A stretch of DNA of 64,000 nucleotides from an uncultured Acidimicrobiia bacterium (GCA_903921205.1 CAIXPF010000051.1:1-64000); one strand, 5' to 3'. Shown: positions 36,436 through 48,671, numbered from the stretch's first letter. The notes: generated by a model not told the origin, from the sequence alone. Numbers and translations are program-made.

Positions 36436-36592
36436 GCGGGTCTCCCTACCTGAGTTCCTGTATCGGATCCGCCGGACTCCGAGTGGGGCCGCGGACTGCG
36501 CAGACCTTAGCTGACGTTTTCGTCACATGTCAGGGGCGAGACGCCGGGATCCGAACGCAACCGCGCCGGCCGGGCCGGCATGCAGCCAGCCA

Positions 36593-36650
36593 GACGGAAT
36601 CGCCGGGATCACCGGGATCGCCGGGATCGCCGGGATCGCCGGGAAGTGCC
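36593..36650. repeat. 9-bp tandem repeat upstream of the DUF1232-like gene
   Basis: CGGGATCGC occurs three times exactly (36613-36639), preceded by CGGGATCAC and followed by a diverged CGGGAAGTG. It lies in the 275-bp region between the divergent coxS and DUF1232-like starts, which otherwise shows no gene. Confidence 0.85.
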
Positions 36651-36710
36651 CCATCCCTCGGACGCCGACCCGGCGTGCACCGCGACCCGAGGACCAAGCA
36701 GACTCCGCAC

Positions 36711-37127
36711 ATGTCAGTCGACGCCGCAGCCCGTGCCCGCCTGCTCGTCCAGGAGATCCTGCACCCTGACGAGATGAACGCCTTCGCCGCAGCGTGCACC
36801 CCGACCGATGCGACCGAGTTCGCCGGGTTGCGTCTGCGGACACAGGCCTACGTCGCCTGGGCCCGGACCGAGGCCCAGCGTCGCGGCACCGTCGACCTCG
36901 ACACCGCCGTGGCGATCGGCAAGACGCTCACCATGCTGCTCGACGAACCGGACCAGTACGACGCCGAGGAACGCGCCCTGCTGCGCGGGGCGGTCGTCTA
37001 CTTCATCGAGGCGGACGACACCGCCAACGACCTGACCGATGTCATCGGCTTCGACGACGACGTCCGGGTGCTCAACGCCGTCCTCGACGCCCTCGGCCGC
37101 CAGGACCTGCTGATCGCCCCGGCCTGA
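36711..37127 (+). CDS. DUF1232/YkvA-like small helical protein
   Basis: A 138-residue protein. The segment ALLRGAVVYFIEADDTANDLTDVIGFDDDVRVLNAVLDAL has the pattern of the YkvA/DUF1232 domain (hydrophobic helix, acidic DxxxD turn, IGFDDD). No clear Shine-Dalgarno precedes ATG 36711; a CAGACT hexamer 6 nt upstream could serve a leaderless start. The larger open frame upstream runs through low-complexity repeats and is not used. Function unknown. Confidence 0.65.
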   Translation: MSVDAAARARLLVQEILHPDEMNAFAAACTPTDATEFAGLRLRTQAYVAWARTEAQRRGTVDLDTAVAIGKTLTMLLDEPDQYDAEERALLRGAVVYFIEADDTANDLTDVIGFDDDVRVLNAVLDALGRQDLLIAPA

Positions 37128-37142
37128 GCACCCAGCCGGATC

Positions 37143-37204
37143 CACTCCGTTCCGGACCCGCCGACGTCACTCCGTTCCGGACCCGCCGACGTCACTCCGT
37201 TCCG
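37143..37204. repeat. 25-bp tandem repeat, about 2.5 copies, overlapping the ftsB stop
   Basis: CACTCCGTTCCGGACCCGCC-GACGT units occupy 37143-37167 and 37168-37192, with a third partial copy to 37204. The ftsB stop codon (37192-37194) lies at the junction between copies. Confidence 0.9.
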
Positions 37205-37530
37205 AGCAGGAACGGCCAGCCGTCGGGCAGACGGACATCATCGATCTCCGGCGTGACCAGGTGGTAGGACTCCCAGCCCGGCGGCACGTAGCCGTACTTC
37301 TCCCGTGACAGCCGGGCGATCTCGTCGGGGTCCTGCAGGAGGGTGAGCCGGGCATCGAGGCGGACGATCTCGGTCTCGACCCGTTCGAGCTGCGCCTGAC
37401 GCGCCGCCGTTTCCCGGCGTTGCTGCAGGATCGCCCGGGCGGGAAACGAGCTCAGCAGCGCCCCGCCCAGCAGCACCACGGTCAGCGATGCCACCAGCAC
37501 CAGTCGGCGGCGGCTGATTCGGGGTGCCAC
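37192..37530 (-). CDS. ftsB: Septum formation initiator FtsB/DivIC-like
   Basis: A 112-residue bitopic division protein. Basic RISRRRLV, one span (LVASLTVVLLGGALLSSF), a coiled coil (QQRRETAARQAQLERVETEIVRLDARL) and the conserved DPDEIARLSREKYGYVPPGWE motif fit the FtsB/DivIC group of the divisome subcomplex with FtsL and FtsQ. GTG 37530 follows the eno stop by 8 bp; the eno-ftsB pair is conserved in actinobacteria. Confidence 0.9.
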   Translation of the reverse strand: MAPRISRRRLVLVASLTVVLLGGALLSSFPARAILQQRRETAARQAQLERVETEIVRLDARLTLLQDPDEIARLSREKYGYVPPGWESYHLVTPEIDDVRLPDGWPFLLGTE

Positions 37531-37538
37531 GACGACGC

Positions 37539-40187
<2,649 letters not shown>

Positions 40188-40191
<4 letters not shown>

Positions 40192-41276
40192 TTGCTCGTC
40201 GGAGCGGGACCCGAGCCGACGGTCACCCCGTCGTCCTTCATCCCGAGGGGAACCACCCTGCCGCTGTCACGATCCCAGGTGCCGTAGCGGGGATCGACCG
40301 TGACGGGGGTGTCGGCCCACTGTTTGGTCAACCACTCCTGCAGAGCGGCGAACGGCTCGGGGGCCAAGGAGTCGGCGATGTCCTGGCGGGCGTCCTCGAA
40401 GGACCGGGAGCGACGATCGGTGACCAGGATGACGTGATAGCCGAACTGCGACTGCACCGGCCCCTGCACCACCCCGACCGGGCCGTCCCACACGGCGGTC
40501 TCGAACTCGGGGACATAGATCCCACGGGCTGAACATCCGAGATCTCCGCCGTTGGCGCCCGACCCGGTATCGATCGATCGTGACTTGGCCAGGGCGGCGA
40601 AGTCGCCGCCGGCACTCAACTCGGTCAGGATCGCCTTGGCCTCGTCAGCGGTCTTGACCAGGATGTGCTTGGAGCACGCCAGGTCGAACGCCTTCGGGTC
40701 GCGGTCGTACTCGGCCCGCAGGGTCGCGTCGCTCGGGGGCGGCCCGGTGAGGGCCTGATCGAGCGTCACGTAGCCCGCGTAACGGTCGGCCAGCACCTGC
40801 TTGTAGGCCGGCTGACCGTCGAGCGAGTCGCCGAAGAAGGCGTCGACCTGGGTGGTCGCCAGGGCCTTGGCGTTGTCCGTCACCTGCAGGCCCCTTCGGG
40901 CGAGCTCGTCCTCGATCAGCCGCACGGCGATCTCGGTGGACAACACGTCGGCGACGATCAACGGATCCGGCTGGTCGGTGCCCGGCTGGTGCAGCTCGGC
41001 CGTGCCGAAGGCCTGCTCGAGCGCGCCCGGAGCCGCCTCGAACACCGCAAGGGTGTCGGCGATGACCGAGGCCTTCAACGGCTTGCCCCCGACGGTGGCG
41101 GCGTCGCCGCTGAAGTCGAAGCTGATCGTGGCGGTGGTGGTGGCCGTCGCCGCCTTGCCACCGTCACCGCTGGAACACCCGACCAGCAACGCCCCGGCGG
41201 CCAGCACGACGGACGCCAGCCGTGAGATCCCGCTGGGTGATCGGTGATGCCCTCGACGCGACCTTGCGCGGGTCAC
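40188..41276 (-). CDS. Lipoprotein peptidyl-prolyl isomerase (SurA/PpiC type)
   Basis: A 362-residue exported protein. A signal with lipobox LLVGCSS (Cys at about residue 34) is followed by a Ser/Thr/Gly linker, a SurA-N-like helical part, and a parvulin domain: LACSKHILVKTADEAKAIL, GGDFAALAKSRSIDTGSGANGGDLGC, VQGPVQSQFGYHVILVTD. It should fold secreted proteins outside the membrane. The end carries VTVDPRYGTWDRDSG, shared with the next gene. It starts 4 bp inside that gene's end (ATGA). Confidence 0.9.
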
Positions 41277-41875
41277 TCTTCGACCAACAGCTCGGACGAG
41301 GTGCCGCCGACGCCCGGCGGGGCGTCGGGCACGACCTCGAAGTTGGCCGGGTCCCAGGTGCCGTAGCGCGGATCGACCGTCACCTCGAAGCCGCCGAACA
41401 GGTCGGTCACGACGGCGGCGAAGTCCTCGTCCGGCACGTCGGACAGCAGCGCGTTGGAGTGGACGAACCGGTCGGTCAACCGGGTCAGGAACCCCTGGGG
41501 GATCTTGGCGACCAGCGCCTCGGAGCCGAGTGCCGCGGTCAGGTCCTGCAGCACCGCCGTGCGCTGCTGCTGTTCCTCGGCGGCGGCGAGCTTCTTGTCG
41601 GAGTCGCGGTAGCTCTGGCCCAGGATCGCCTCGGCGATGCGCAAGGTCAGCAGGTTCGCGGTGACCTCGGAGGGGACCGGCTCGCCCTCGGGCGGAACCG
41701 CGAGCTGGAACGCAGCCGCCAGTTCGGGGTTCTCACGCATCAGCGTGAGGTCGGCCTGGAGGTCGGCCGTCGTGATCTCCGCCCCGTTCACCGTGGCCGC
41801 CGGCGGCCGCCAGCCGCAGCCGGCCAGGCCGGCAACCAACAGCAACGACAGGACGGCGCTGAGGATTCTGCGCAC
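41273..41875 (-). CDS. SurA-N-like lipoprotein, paralogue of the downstream PPIase
   Basis: A 200-residue exported lipoprotein. Signal LSAVLSLLLVAGLAGCGW has a lipobox with Cys about residue 20. PAATVNGAEITTADLQADL is a SurA/PpiC N-terminal opening, but no parvulin domain follows. The C-terminus contains VTVDPRYGTWDPANFEVVP, matching the downstream PPIase. GTG 41875 has AAGGAG 7 nt upstream. Probably a chaperone without isomerase activity. Confidence 0.8.
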   Translation of the reverse strand: MRRILSAVLSLLLVAGLAGCGWRPPAATVNGAEITTADLQADLTLMRENPELAAAFQLAVPPEGEPVPSEVTANLLTLRIAEAILGQSYRDSDKKLAAAEEQQQRTAVLQDLTAALGSEALVAKIPQGFLTRLTDRFVHSNALLSDVPDEDFAAVVTDLFGGFEVTVDPRYGTWDPANFEVVPDAPPGVGGTSSELLVEE

Positions 41876-41907
41876 CGGGGCTCCTTGCACGATCACCTGA
41901 TTCCGAT

Positions 41908-44900
41908 TCACTTGACCCGGCGGGATGCCGGGTCCGACTCGCTCGGACCCGTGCGTTCCGGGGCCGTTTCGCTGGTAGGCACGATAGTGCCCAAGGCCTC
42001 CACGAGGACCGCGGCCGCCGTCGACGCCTTCGCCAACGGCAGTTGCACCTGCTCGATGTCGGCCTTGACCACCGCGCCCTTGAACAGCCGCTGCACCTTC
42101 ATTGCCTGCGACGTCTTGAGCGGCAGCGGGCTGAGCCGGGCCACATAGGCCGACTTCGAGAACGCCGGGCTCTTGACCACGGTGACCTCGCGCACCCCGG
42201 TGCGGTGACATTCCGCCCGCAACATGGCGACATCGAGCAGCGCCTCCGCGGGTGCCGGGACCGGGCCGTAGCGGTCGACCCATTCGGTGCGGATGTCCTG
42301 CACGGTCTGAGGGTCCTCGACTGCGGCGAGCCGTCGGTAGGCCTCGATGCGCAGGTCCTCCCGCCCGATGTAGTCGGCCGGCAGGTGGGCATCGACGGGC
42401 AGCTCGACCTTGATCTCCGCCGGCACCTTGACCGGCTCGCCGTTGAGTTCGGCAACCGCCTCGTTGACCATCTGGCAGTAGAGGTCGTAGCCGACCGCCG
42501 ACACGTGGCCGCTCTGGCCCGTACCGAGCAGGTTGCCCGCGCCGCGGATCTCGAGGTCGCGCATGGCGATCTTGAAGCCCGACCCGAGCTCGGTGGCCTC
42601 GGCGATCGTCTTGAGCCGCTCGTAGGCCTCCTCGGAGAGCTCGCGGTCCTGGGGGAAGAACAGATAGGCGTAGGCCCGCATGCCGGCGCGGCCCACCCGG
42701 CCGCGCAGCTGGTGCAACTGACCGAGACCCATCAGATCGGCGCGGTCCACGACCAGGGTGTTGACCGTGGGCATGTCGATGCCGGACTCGATGATGGTCG
42801 TGCACACCAGCACGTCGTAGTGGCCCTCCCAGAAATCCAGGACGACCTTCTCCAGCGAGCCCTCGTCCATCTGGCCGTGTGCGGTGGCGATACGCGCCTC
42901 GGGCACCAGTTCGCGCAGGCGATCGGCGTGCTGTTCGAGGTCCATCACCCGGTTGTGGACGTAGAAGACCTGTCCCTCGCGCAGCAACTCCCGGCGGATG
43001 GCCTCGGCCACCGCCCGCTCCTCGTACTCACCGACGTAGGTGAGGATGGGCTGACGGTCCGCGGGCGGGGTGTGCAACACCGACAGATCGCGGATACCGA
43101 CCAGCGACATCTCGAGCGTGCGGGGGATCGGCGTGGCGGTGAGGGTCAGCACATCCACGTTGGTCCGCAGCTTCTTCATCGTCTCCTTGTGGTGCACCCC
43201 GAAGCGCTGCTCCTCATCGACGACCAGCAGCCCGAGGTTCTTGAACTGCAGGTCCTCCGACAGCAGCCGGTGGGTGCCGACCACCAGGTCGACCTCGCCT
43301 GAAGCCACCCCTTTGATCACCTCGCGGGCCTGGGCGTTGGTGAGGAATCGCGACAGCATCTCGACCCGGATGGGGTAGGCCGCGTACCGGTCGGAGAAGG
43401 TCTGGAAGTGCTGCGACGCCAGCAGGGTCGTGGGGACCAGCACCGCCACCTGCTTGCCGTCCTGGATCGCCTTGAACGCCGCCCGGATGGCGATCTCGGT
43501 CTTGCCGAACCCGACGTCGCCACACACCAGGCGATCCATCGGCGAGGCCGACTCCATGTCGGACTTGACCTCTTCCACCGTGCGGGCCTGGTCCGGGGTG
43601 AGGGCGTAGGGGAAGGAGTCCTCCATCTCCTTCTGCCACGGCGAGTCCTCGGGGAAGGCGTGTCCGGAGCTGTTGACCCGCTTCTGGTAGAGCACCACCA
43701 GTTCCTGGGCGATCTCCGCGACCGCGGAGCGCACCTTGGCCTTGGTCCGGGCGAAGTCGGTCCCACCGAGACGATGCAGGCTCGGCGCGTCACCACCGGT
43801 GTAGTGACGGACCGCGTCGATCTGGTCGGACGGGACGTAGAGCTTGTCGCCGCCCTTGTACTCGAGCAGCAGGTAGTCGCGTTCGGTTCCCCCGATGGCC
43901 CGGGTGACCATGCCGCCGTAGCGCCCGACGCCGTGCTGGTGGTGCACCACGTAATCGCCGGGCTTGAGGTTGTCGAAGAAGCCCTGGGACTGGCGCTTGG
44001 CACGCGGCCGGGCCCGGCGGTGGGCCCGACGACGGCCGGTGACGTCGGCCTCGGCGAGGATGGCCAGCTTGATGCGCGGCAGGATCGTGCCCGCCGACAG
44101 CGGCGCCACCACGATCGACCCGCCCGGCTTGGTGGGGTCGTGGCCCTCCTCGAAGTGCAGCCCGACCTTCGACAGCAGATCACGGACGCGACCGGCTGAG
44201 GCAACGCTGTCCGCACCGACCACGACCCGGTAGCCCTCGCCGATCAGCCCGGTGAGTTGACCCACCAACGGTGCCCCGTCGCCGGAAACCGGGTTCCAGC
44301 CCGCGGCGAGCACCGTGGCGATGTCAGGGCTTTCCGGCACGGTGGTCACCGACCACGCCGGCGCATCGGTACGGGCCAGGAGCCGGTCGAAGGGCACGTG
44401 CAGCGCCGGGAGCTCCCGGTCCTCGGGAACCTGCCAGGCCTTGGCCAGCGCCCGGGCAAGGTCCAGCTCCTCGGCGGCCACGTCACGGGCACGATCACGG
44501 ATGCGCCGGGGCTCGATCAGGATGATCTGGGCGGTCGGCGGCAGCAGGTCGAGCAGTACCGTCTCGTCACTGGTCAGCCACGGCAGCCACGACTCCATGC
44601 CGTCGAACAGCTGCCCCTCGGCGATGCGGTCCCACTGGTCGCGCCCCCAGGGCTCGGCGCGGGCCAGCGACATCGCCCGTTCCTGCACGTCGGGGGTGGG
44701 CAGCAGCTCGCGGCAACCGAAGATCTCGACCTCGGCCCGATCGATGGTGGAGCGCTGGTCGGCCACCGCGAACTCGGTGAGCCGGTCGACCTCGTCGCCC
44801 CACAGGTCGATGCGCACCGGCACGTCCGCCGTCGAGGGGAACACGTCGACGATGGAACCGCGCACCGCGACCTCGCCGCGGTTCTCGACCTGGTACTCGC

Positions 44901-45384
44901 GCCGGTAGCCCAGGTGCACCAGCCGCTCGACCAGCTCGGTGGGATCGACCCGGTCACCGGGGCCGATGATGATCGGGTCGCTCTCACTCACGTGAGGTCC
45001 GAGCCGCTGCACGACCGCCCGGACCGGGGCCACGAGCACCCGGGGCGCCCGCTGCGGATCCGACAGGTGCCACATGGTGCGCAACCGCCGGCCCATCGTT
45101 TCCACCGACGGGCTGACCCGCTCGAAGGGCAGGGTCTCCCATGCCGGGAACGTGTCCACCTCGTCGGGGCCGAGGAAGGCGCTGAGATCGCCGGCCAACC
45201 GATCGGCATCGGCGCCGGTGGGCGTGATGATCAGGAACGGGTGGCGCGAGGACGCCTCGGCGATCCCGGCCAGGGTCACGGCCCGGGCGGGCTCGGGAAC
45301 GGACAGGGTGGCCGAGGCGCGTCCCAACACCTCGACGAGTGCGGGTTCGTGTTTCAGCAGCGGAGGTAAGGCGGTGAGCAGCAC
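41908..45384 (-). CDS. mfd: Transcription-repair coupling factor
   Basis: An 1158-residue SF2 translocase that removes stalled RNA polymerase and recruits UvrA. The UvrB-like N-terminal module (ITPTGADADRLAGDLSAFLG, PVRAVVQRLGP), the RNAP-interaction domain (LKPGDYVVHHQHGVGRYGGM, YLLLEYKGGDKLYVPSDQ), the helicase with GDVGFGKTEIAIRAAFKA and VVDEEQRFGV, motif VI HQLRGRVGRAGM and the TRCF C-terminal domain are present. TAGATT (45399-45394) lies 9 nt before GTG 45384, suggesting a leaderless start. Confidence 0.97.
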   Translation of the reverse strand: MLLTALPPLLKHEPALVEVLGRASATLSVPEPARAVTLAGIAEASSRHPFLIITPTGADADRLAGDLSAFLGPDEVDTFPAWETLPFERVSPSVETMGRRLRTMWHLSDPQRAPRVLVAPVRAVVQRLGPHVSESDPIIIGPGDRVDPTELVERLVHLGYRREYQVENRGEVAVRGSIVDVFPSTADVPVRIDLWGDEVDRLTEFAVADQRSTIDRAEVEIFGCRELLPTPDVQERAMSLARAEPWGRDQWDRIAEGQLFDGMESWLPWLTSDETVLLDLLPPTAQIILIEPRRIRDRARDVAAEELDLARALAKAWQVPEDRELPALHVPFDRLLARTDAPAWSVTTVPESPDIATVLAAGWNPVSGDGAPLVGQLTGLIGEGYRVVVGADSVASAGRVRDLLSKVGLHFEEGHDPTKPGGSIVVAPLSAGTILPRIKLAILAEADVTGRRRAHRRARPRAKRQSQGFFDNLKPGDYVVHHQHGVGRYGGMVTRAIGGTERDYLLLEYKGGDKLYVPSDQIDAVRHYTGGDAPSLHRLGGTDFARTKAKVRSAVAEIAQELVVLYQKRVNSSGHAFPEDSPWQKEMEDSFPYALTPDQARTVEEVKSDMESASPMDRLVCGDVGFGKTEIAIRAAFKAIQDGKQVAVLVPTTLLASQHFQTFSDRYAAYPIRVEMLSRFLTNAQAREVIKGVASGEVDLVVGTHRLLSEDLQFKNLGLLVVDEEQRFGVHHKETMKKLRTNVDVLTLTATPIPRTLEMSLVGIRDLSVLHTPPADRQPILTYVGEYEERAVAEAIRRELLREGQVFYVHNRVMDLEQHADRLRELVPEARIATAHGQMDEGSLEKVVLDFWEGHYDVLVCTTIIESGIDMPTVNTLVVDRADLMGLGQLHQLRGRVGRAGMRAYAYLFFPQDRELSEEAYERLKTIAEATELGSGFKIAMRDLEIRGAGNLLGTGQSGHVSAVGYDLYCQMVNEAVAELNGEPVKVPAEIKVELPVDAHLPADYIGREDLRIEAYRRLAAVEDPQTVQDIRTEWVDRYGPVPAPAEALLDVAMLRAECHRTGVREVTVVKSPAFSKSAYVARLSPLPLKTSQAMKVQRLFKGAVVKADIEQVQLPLAKASTAAAVLVEALGTIVPTSETAPERTGPSESDPASRRVK

Positions 45385-45467
45385 CGTCGGACGAATCTAC
45401 CGGGGCGGCCGACGGCGACCTCATCCGTCGCCCCACCGGCGCTGCAACCGCGCCTAGGGTTCGGCCC

Positions 45468-46337
45468 ATGACCTCCTTCGCTGTCGTCGGTGCCGGTTCC
45501 GTCGGCGTGTACTTCGCGGCGCAGCTCGCCGCTGCGGGCCACGACGTCCTGGCCTGTGTCCGCCGCCCGTTCGATCGCTACCTCGTGGAGTCGCGCGAGG
45601 CCCCCTACGAGGGCCCGGCCCGGGTGCTCAGCGACCCGGCCGACGTCGCAGGGCCGGTTCCGTGGGTGCTGCTCACGGTCAAGGCCCATCAGACCGCCGG
45701 TGCCGCCGGTTGGTTGGAGCGGCTCTGCGGGCCCGATACGACGGTGATCGTGGTCCAGAACGGCGTCGAAGGCGCCGAGCGCACGGCGCCGTTCGCCGGC
45801 CCTGCGACCGTGGTGCCCGGCGTCGTCTACTGCGGCGCCGAGCTGCTCGAACCCGGCCACATCCGCCACTACGCCCGACACACGATCTTCACGCCGGACC
45901 TGCCTGTCGCCCACGAGCTGGCCGCGCTGTTCCCGTCGGGGACCACGGAGCTGGTGCCCACCACCAGCTACCTCGACGAGGCCTGGCGCAAACTGGCGAC
46001 CAACACCGTGGTCAACGGCATCACCGCGCTCACCCTGCGTGACATGTCGGTCATGGGCGAGGCCGGGATGACGGATCTGGCCATCGCCATCGGCGAGGAG
46101 GCGTTCGCCGTGGCGCGGGCGGAGGGCGCAACGCTCGACCCTGCGTCGCTACCGGCGCTGGCCACCATGCTCGCCCAGGCACGCACCGGCGGCACCTCGA
46201 TGTACTACGACCGTCGCGACGGCCGGCCCCTCGAGCACGACGCCCTGTACGGCGCCGTGCTGCGCGCCGCGGCCCGCCATGGCATCGACGTGCCGCTGCA
46301 CCGGACCCTGAACACGCTCCTGGCCGCCTGCGGCTGA
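45468..46337 (+). CDS. panE: 2-dehydropantoate 2-reductase (ketopantoate reductase family)
   Basis: A 289-residue NADP-dependent reductase of the PanE/ApbA family. FAVVGAGSVGVYFAAQLAAAGHDV is the Rossmann motif, VLLTVKAHQT the family's KxxQ region, VIVVQNGVEG the loop over the cofactor, and AWRKLATNTVVNGITALT the catalytic Lys helix. It may act in pantothenate synthesis or on another 2-oxo acid. TAGGGT (45455-45460) stands 7 nt before ATG 45468 without a Shine-Dalgarno. Confidence 0.87.
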   Translation: MTSFAVVGAGSVGVYFAAQLAAAGHDVLACVRRPFDRYLVESREAPYEGPARVLSDPADVAGPVPWVLLTVKAHQTAGAAGWLERLCGPDTTVIVVQNGVEGAERTAPFAGPATVVPGVVYCGAELLEPGHIRHYARHTIFTPDLPVAHELAALFPSGTTELVPTTSYLDEAWRKLATNTVVNGITALTLRDMSVMGEAGMTDLAIAIGEEAFAVARAEGATLDPASLPALATMLAQARTGGTSMYYDRRDGRPLEHDALYGAVLRAAARHGIDVPLHRTLNTLLAACG

Positions 46338-46362
46338 ACCGGCGGCTTCCGTCGCCCTGCGG

Positions 46363-46983
46363 TCAGAGATCGTCGCGGTTGTAGACCTGCATGGCGGCGT
46401 CGATGCCGTCGGCAAGGATCTTCTCGACTGCGTCCGCAGCCCGCTGCACCGCGACGTCGAGCTCCACCCGGTCGGCCTTCGACGGGCGTCCCAGCACCCA
46501 GTCCACCCCGCGGCCGGGCGGCTTGCCGATCCCCACCCGCACACGCAGGAACTCCGCATGGTGCAGATGGGCCTGGATCGACTTCAGCCCGTTGTTGCCC
46601 GCGAGACCGCCCCCGCGCTTGAGCCGTATCTTCCCCGGTGGAAGGTCCAACTCGTCGTGCACCACGACCAACGCCTCGGGTGCGTCGATGCCGTGGCGAC
46701 GGCACAGCTGCCGCACCGACGCCCCGGCGTCGTTGTAGTACGTGGTCGGAAAGGCCAGGGTCAGCCGTTTGAGGCCGAGGCGGGCCTCGGACGCCAGCGC
46801 CAGTTCCTTCGCCTTGCGCAGAGGTGCCTGGTGACGACGGGCCAGCACCTCGACGACCTCGAGGCCGACGTTGTGCCGGGTCCCGGCATACTGCTCGCCC
46901 GGGTTGCCCAGCCCCACGACCAGCAGGTCGGCGGGCGTACCCCGGCGGACTTCGTCAGCTCTCGCCGGAGCCTTCCTCAGCAT
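46363..46983 (-). CDS. pth: Peptidyl-tRNA hydrolase
   Basis: A 206-residue enzyme that cleaves peptidyl-tRNA released from stalled ribosomes. VVGLGNPGEQYAGTRHNVGLEVVE holds the catalytic His, FPTTYYNDAGASV and VVVHDELDLPPGKIRLKRGGGLAGNNGLKSI are the other signatures, and RVRVGIGKPPG-VDWVLGRP follows. I start at ATG 46983, which overlaps rplY by 29 bp; an ATG at 47010 is the alternative. The rplY-pth pair is conserved. FPTTYYND replaces the usual KPxTYMN with modest divergence. Confidence 0.95.
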   Translation of the reverse strand: MLRKAPARADEVRRGTPADLLVVGLGNPGEQYAGTRHNVGLEVVEVLARRHQAPLRKAKELALASEARLGLKRLTLAFPTTYYNDAGASVRQLCRRHGIDAPEALVVVHDELDLPPGKIRLKRGGGLAGNNGLKSIQAHLHHAEFLRVRVGIGKPPGRGVDWVLGRPSKADRVELDVAVQRAADAVEKILADGIDAAMQVYNRDDL

Positions 46984-47578
46984 CGGCCTCGCCGGCCCCT
47001 TCCGCTGCATGTGCCCCGGCGTGACCCACCGGGGTGCCGCACACCGCGACCACGGTCTGCGGGTCGCCGTGCACCGTGACGCCTGCGGGAAGCTTCAGGT
47101 CGCTGATCCACAGTTCCTGACCCTCGGTGATGTGGGACACATCGACGGGCAACTCGGTCGGGATGGCACCGGGCTTGGCGGTGATCTGCAGATGGTGGAC
47201 CAGCAGCACGACCTTGTCGACCACCGAGGCACCGAGCTCGTCCATGCCGGCGAGGGCCAGCTGGACCTCGACGGTGACTTCCTCGTCGGGATCGACGGCG
47301 AGGAAGTCGACGTGCAGCACGTCACGGCGGACCGGGTGGCGCTGCAGCTCCTTGACCAGGGTCAGGTGCTCCTTGCCCGCCACACGCAGCCGGATCGGAG
47401 CGGACAGACCGCCCTCGGCGTTGAGCGCACGACGCAGCTCGGGCCACTGCACCGACAGCACGATCGGCTCCATGCCCATGCCGTAGAGCACGCCGGGGAT
47501 GCTGCCCTCGGCGCGCAGGCGGCCCGACGGGCGCGAGCCCTTCTGGCGACCGGTCTGTGCTTCCAGCACCTGAGACAT
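46955..47578 (-). CDS. rplY: Ribosomal protein bL25 (CTC/TL5 form)
   Basis: A 207-residue 50S protein binding 5S rRNA. LRAEGSIPGVLYGMGMEP and VKELQRHPVRRDVLHVDFLAVDPDE are the L25 core, followed by the CTC-type C-terminal domain and an acidic Ala/Glu-rich tail. GGAGAG is 6 nt before the ATG, and TAGAGT (47622-47617, minus) is a plausible -10 giving a leader of about 35 nt. Confidence 0.96.
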   Translation of the reverse strand: MSQVLEAQTGRQKGSRPSGRLRAEGSIPGVLYGMGMEPIVLSVQWPELRRALNAEGGLSAPIRLRVAGKEHLTLVKELQRHPVRRDVLHVDFLAVDPDEEVTVEVQLALAGMDELGASVVDKVVLLVHHLQITAKPGAIPTELPVDVSHITEGQELWISDLKLPAGVTVHGDPQTVVAVCGTPVGHAGAHAAEGAGEADAEEGSGES

Positions 47579-47621
47579 GGCGTGCTCTCCTCATCGGGTC
47601 CGATAAACGGCGCTCTACTCT

Positions 47622-47657
47622 AGCCGGCCCGTCGCGCTCGGAGCCAGCGGGCCGGCT
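47622..47657 (-). terminator. Hairpin between prs and rplY
   Basis: AGCCGGCCCG (47622-47631) and CGGGCCGGCT (47648-47657) form a perfect 10-bp stem with a 16-nt loop in the 100-bp prs-rplY gap. A -10-like TAGAGT for rplY begins at its far foot, so the prs transcript may end where the rplY transcript begins. Confidence 0.5.
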
Positions 47658-47678
47658 GCGAGCCGGCGACAGGGATGG

Positions 47679-48671
47679 TCAGCTCTGGTTCTGACCGTCG
47701 AAGATCTCCGACACCGAGCTGTCCTCGAAGACCGCCCGGATGGCGTCGGCGATGATGCCGGCCACCGAGAGCTGCTCGATCTTGTCGATCTGCTTGTCCG
47801 GGGTCAGCGGCAGCGTGTCGGTGACCACGACCTTCTCGATGACCGAGTTCTTCAGCCGCTCGATGGCCGGGCCGGACAGCACGGCGTGGGTCGCCGCGGC
47901 CAGCACCCGCGCAGCCCCGGCGCGGGTCAGCTGCTCGGCGGCGGCCACCATCGTCCCGGCGGTGTCGATCATGTCGTCGATCAGCACGCACGTCTTGCCC
48001 TCGACCTCGCCCACCAGGGCGAGCGCCTCGACGGAGTTCATCTCCTCCTTGCGGCGCTGCTTGTAGACGAAGGCCAGGCCGGCGTGCAGGGCGTTGGCAT
48101 AGCGGGCCGCGACCTTCACCCGGCCGGTGTCGGGCGACACGATGACCAGGTCGTCACCGAACTGCCGGAGGTAGTCCACCAGCACCGGCATGGCGGTGAG
48201 GTGGTCGACCGGACCGTTGAAGAAACCTTGGATCTGCCCCGAGTGCAGGTCCACCGACAGCAGCCGCTTGGCGCCGGCCGTCTCGAACAGGTTCGCCACC
48301 AGTCGGGCCGTGATGGGCTCACGGCCCGAGGACTTCCGGTCCTGGCGGGCATACCCGTAGAACGGCATCACCACCGTGATCCGCTTGGCCGAGGCGCGCT
48401 TGGCGGCGTCGACCATGATCATCTGCTCCATCAACGCGTCGTTGAGCGAGCCCGCGTCACTGTTGCAGTGCGTCTGGATGATGAACAGGTCCCCACCGCG
48501 GATCGACTCCTCGAACCGGCAATGGATCTCGCCGTTGGCGAAGTTCGCCGTGTTGGGGTCGAGCAACTCGACGCCGAGATGCCCGGCGATGCGCTCCGCG
48601 AGCGGGCGGTTGAACCGCCCCGAGGCGAGCTGCAGTCGTTTGTTCGCCGGTAAGGTGGCCATGCGGCTCAT
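47679..48671 (-). CDS. prs: Ribose-phosphate pyrophosphokinase (PRPP synthetase)
   Basis: A 330-residue enzyme making PRPP from ribose 5-phosphate and ATP for nucleotide, His and NAD synthesis. NFANGEIHCRFEESIRG, QTHCNSDAGSLNDALMEQM, MPFYGYARQDRKSSGREPITARLVA, DLHSGQIQGFF, VIVSPDTGRVKVA and the PRPP loop VLIDDMIDTAGTM are complete. ATG 48671 (GGGAG, 9 nt upstream) is preferred over 48662 and 48686. It supplies PRPP to NadC in principle. Confidence 0.97.
   Translation of the reverse strand: MSRMATLPANKRLQLASGRFNRPLAERIAGHLGVELLDPNTANFANGEIHCRFEESIRGGDLFIIQTHCNSDAGSLNDALMEQMIMVDAAKRASAKRITVVMPFYGYARQDRKSSGREPITARLVANLFETAGAKRLLSVDLHSGQIQGFFNGPVDHLTAMPVLVDYLRQFGDDLVIVSPDTGRVKVAARYANALHAGLAFVYKQRRKEEMNSVEALALVGEVEGKTCVLIDDMIDTAGTMVAAAEQLTRAGAARVLAAATHAVLSGPAIERLKNSVIEKVVVTDTLPLTPDKQIDKIEQLSVAGIIADAIRAVFEDSSVSEIFDGQNQS

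Noticed and set aside
36593-36650. Possible CRISPR array
   Set aside because: The 9-bp units are contiguous with no spacers; no cas genes are near, and the Cas4-like nuclease at 5 kb stands alone.
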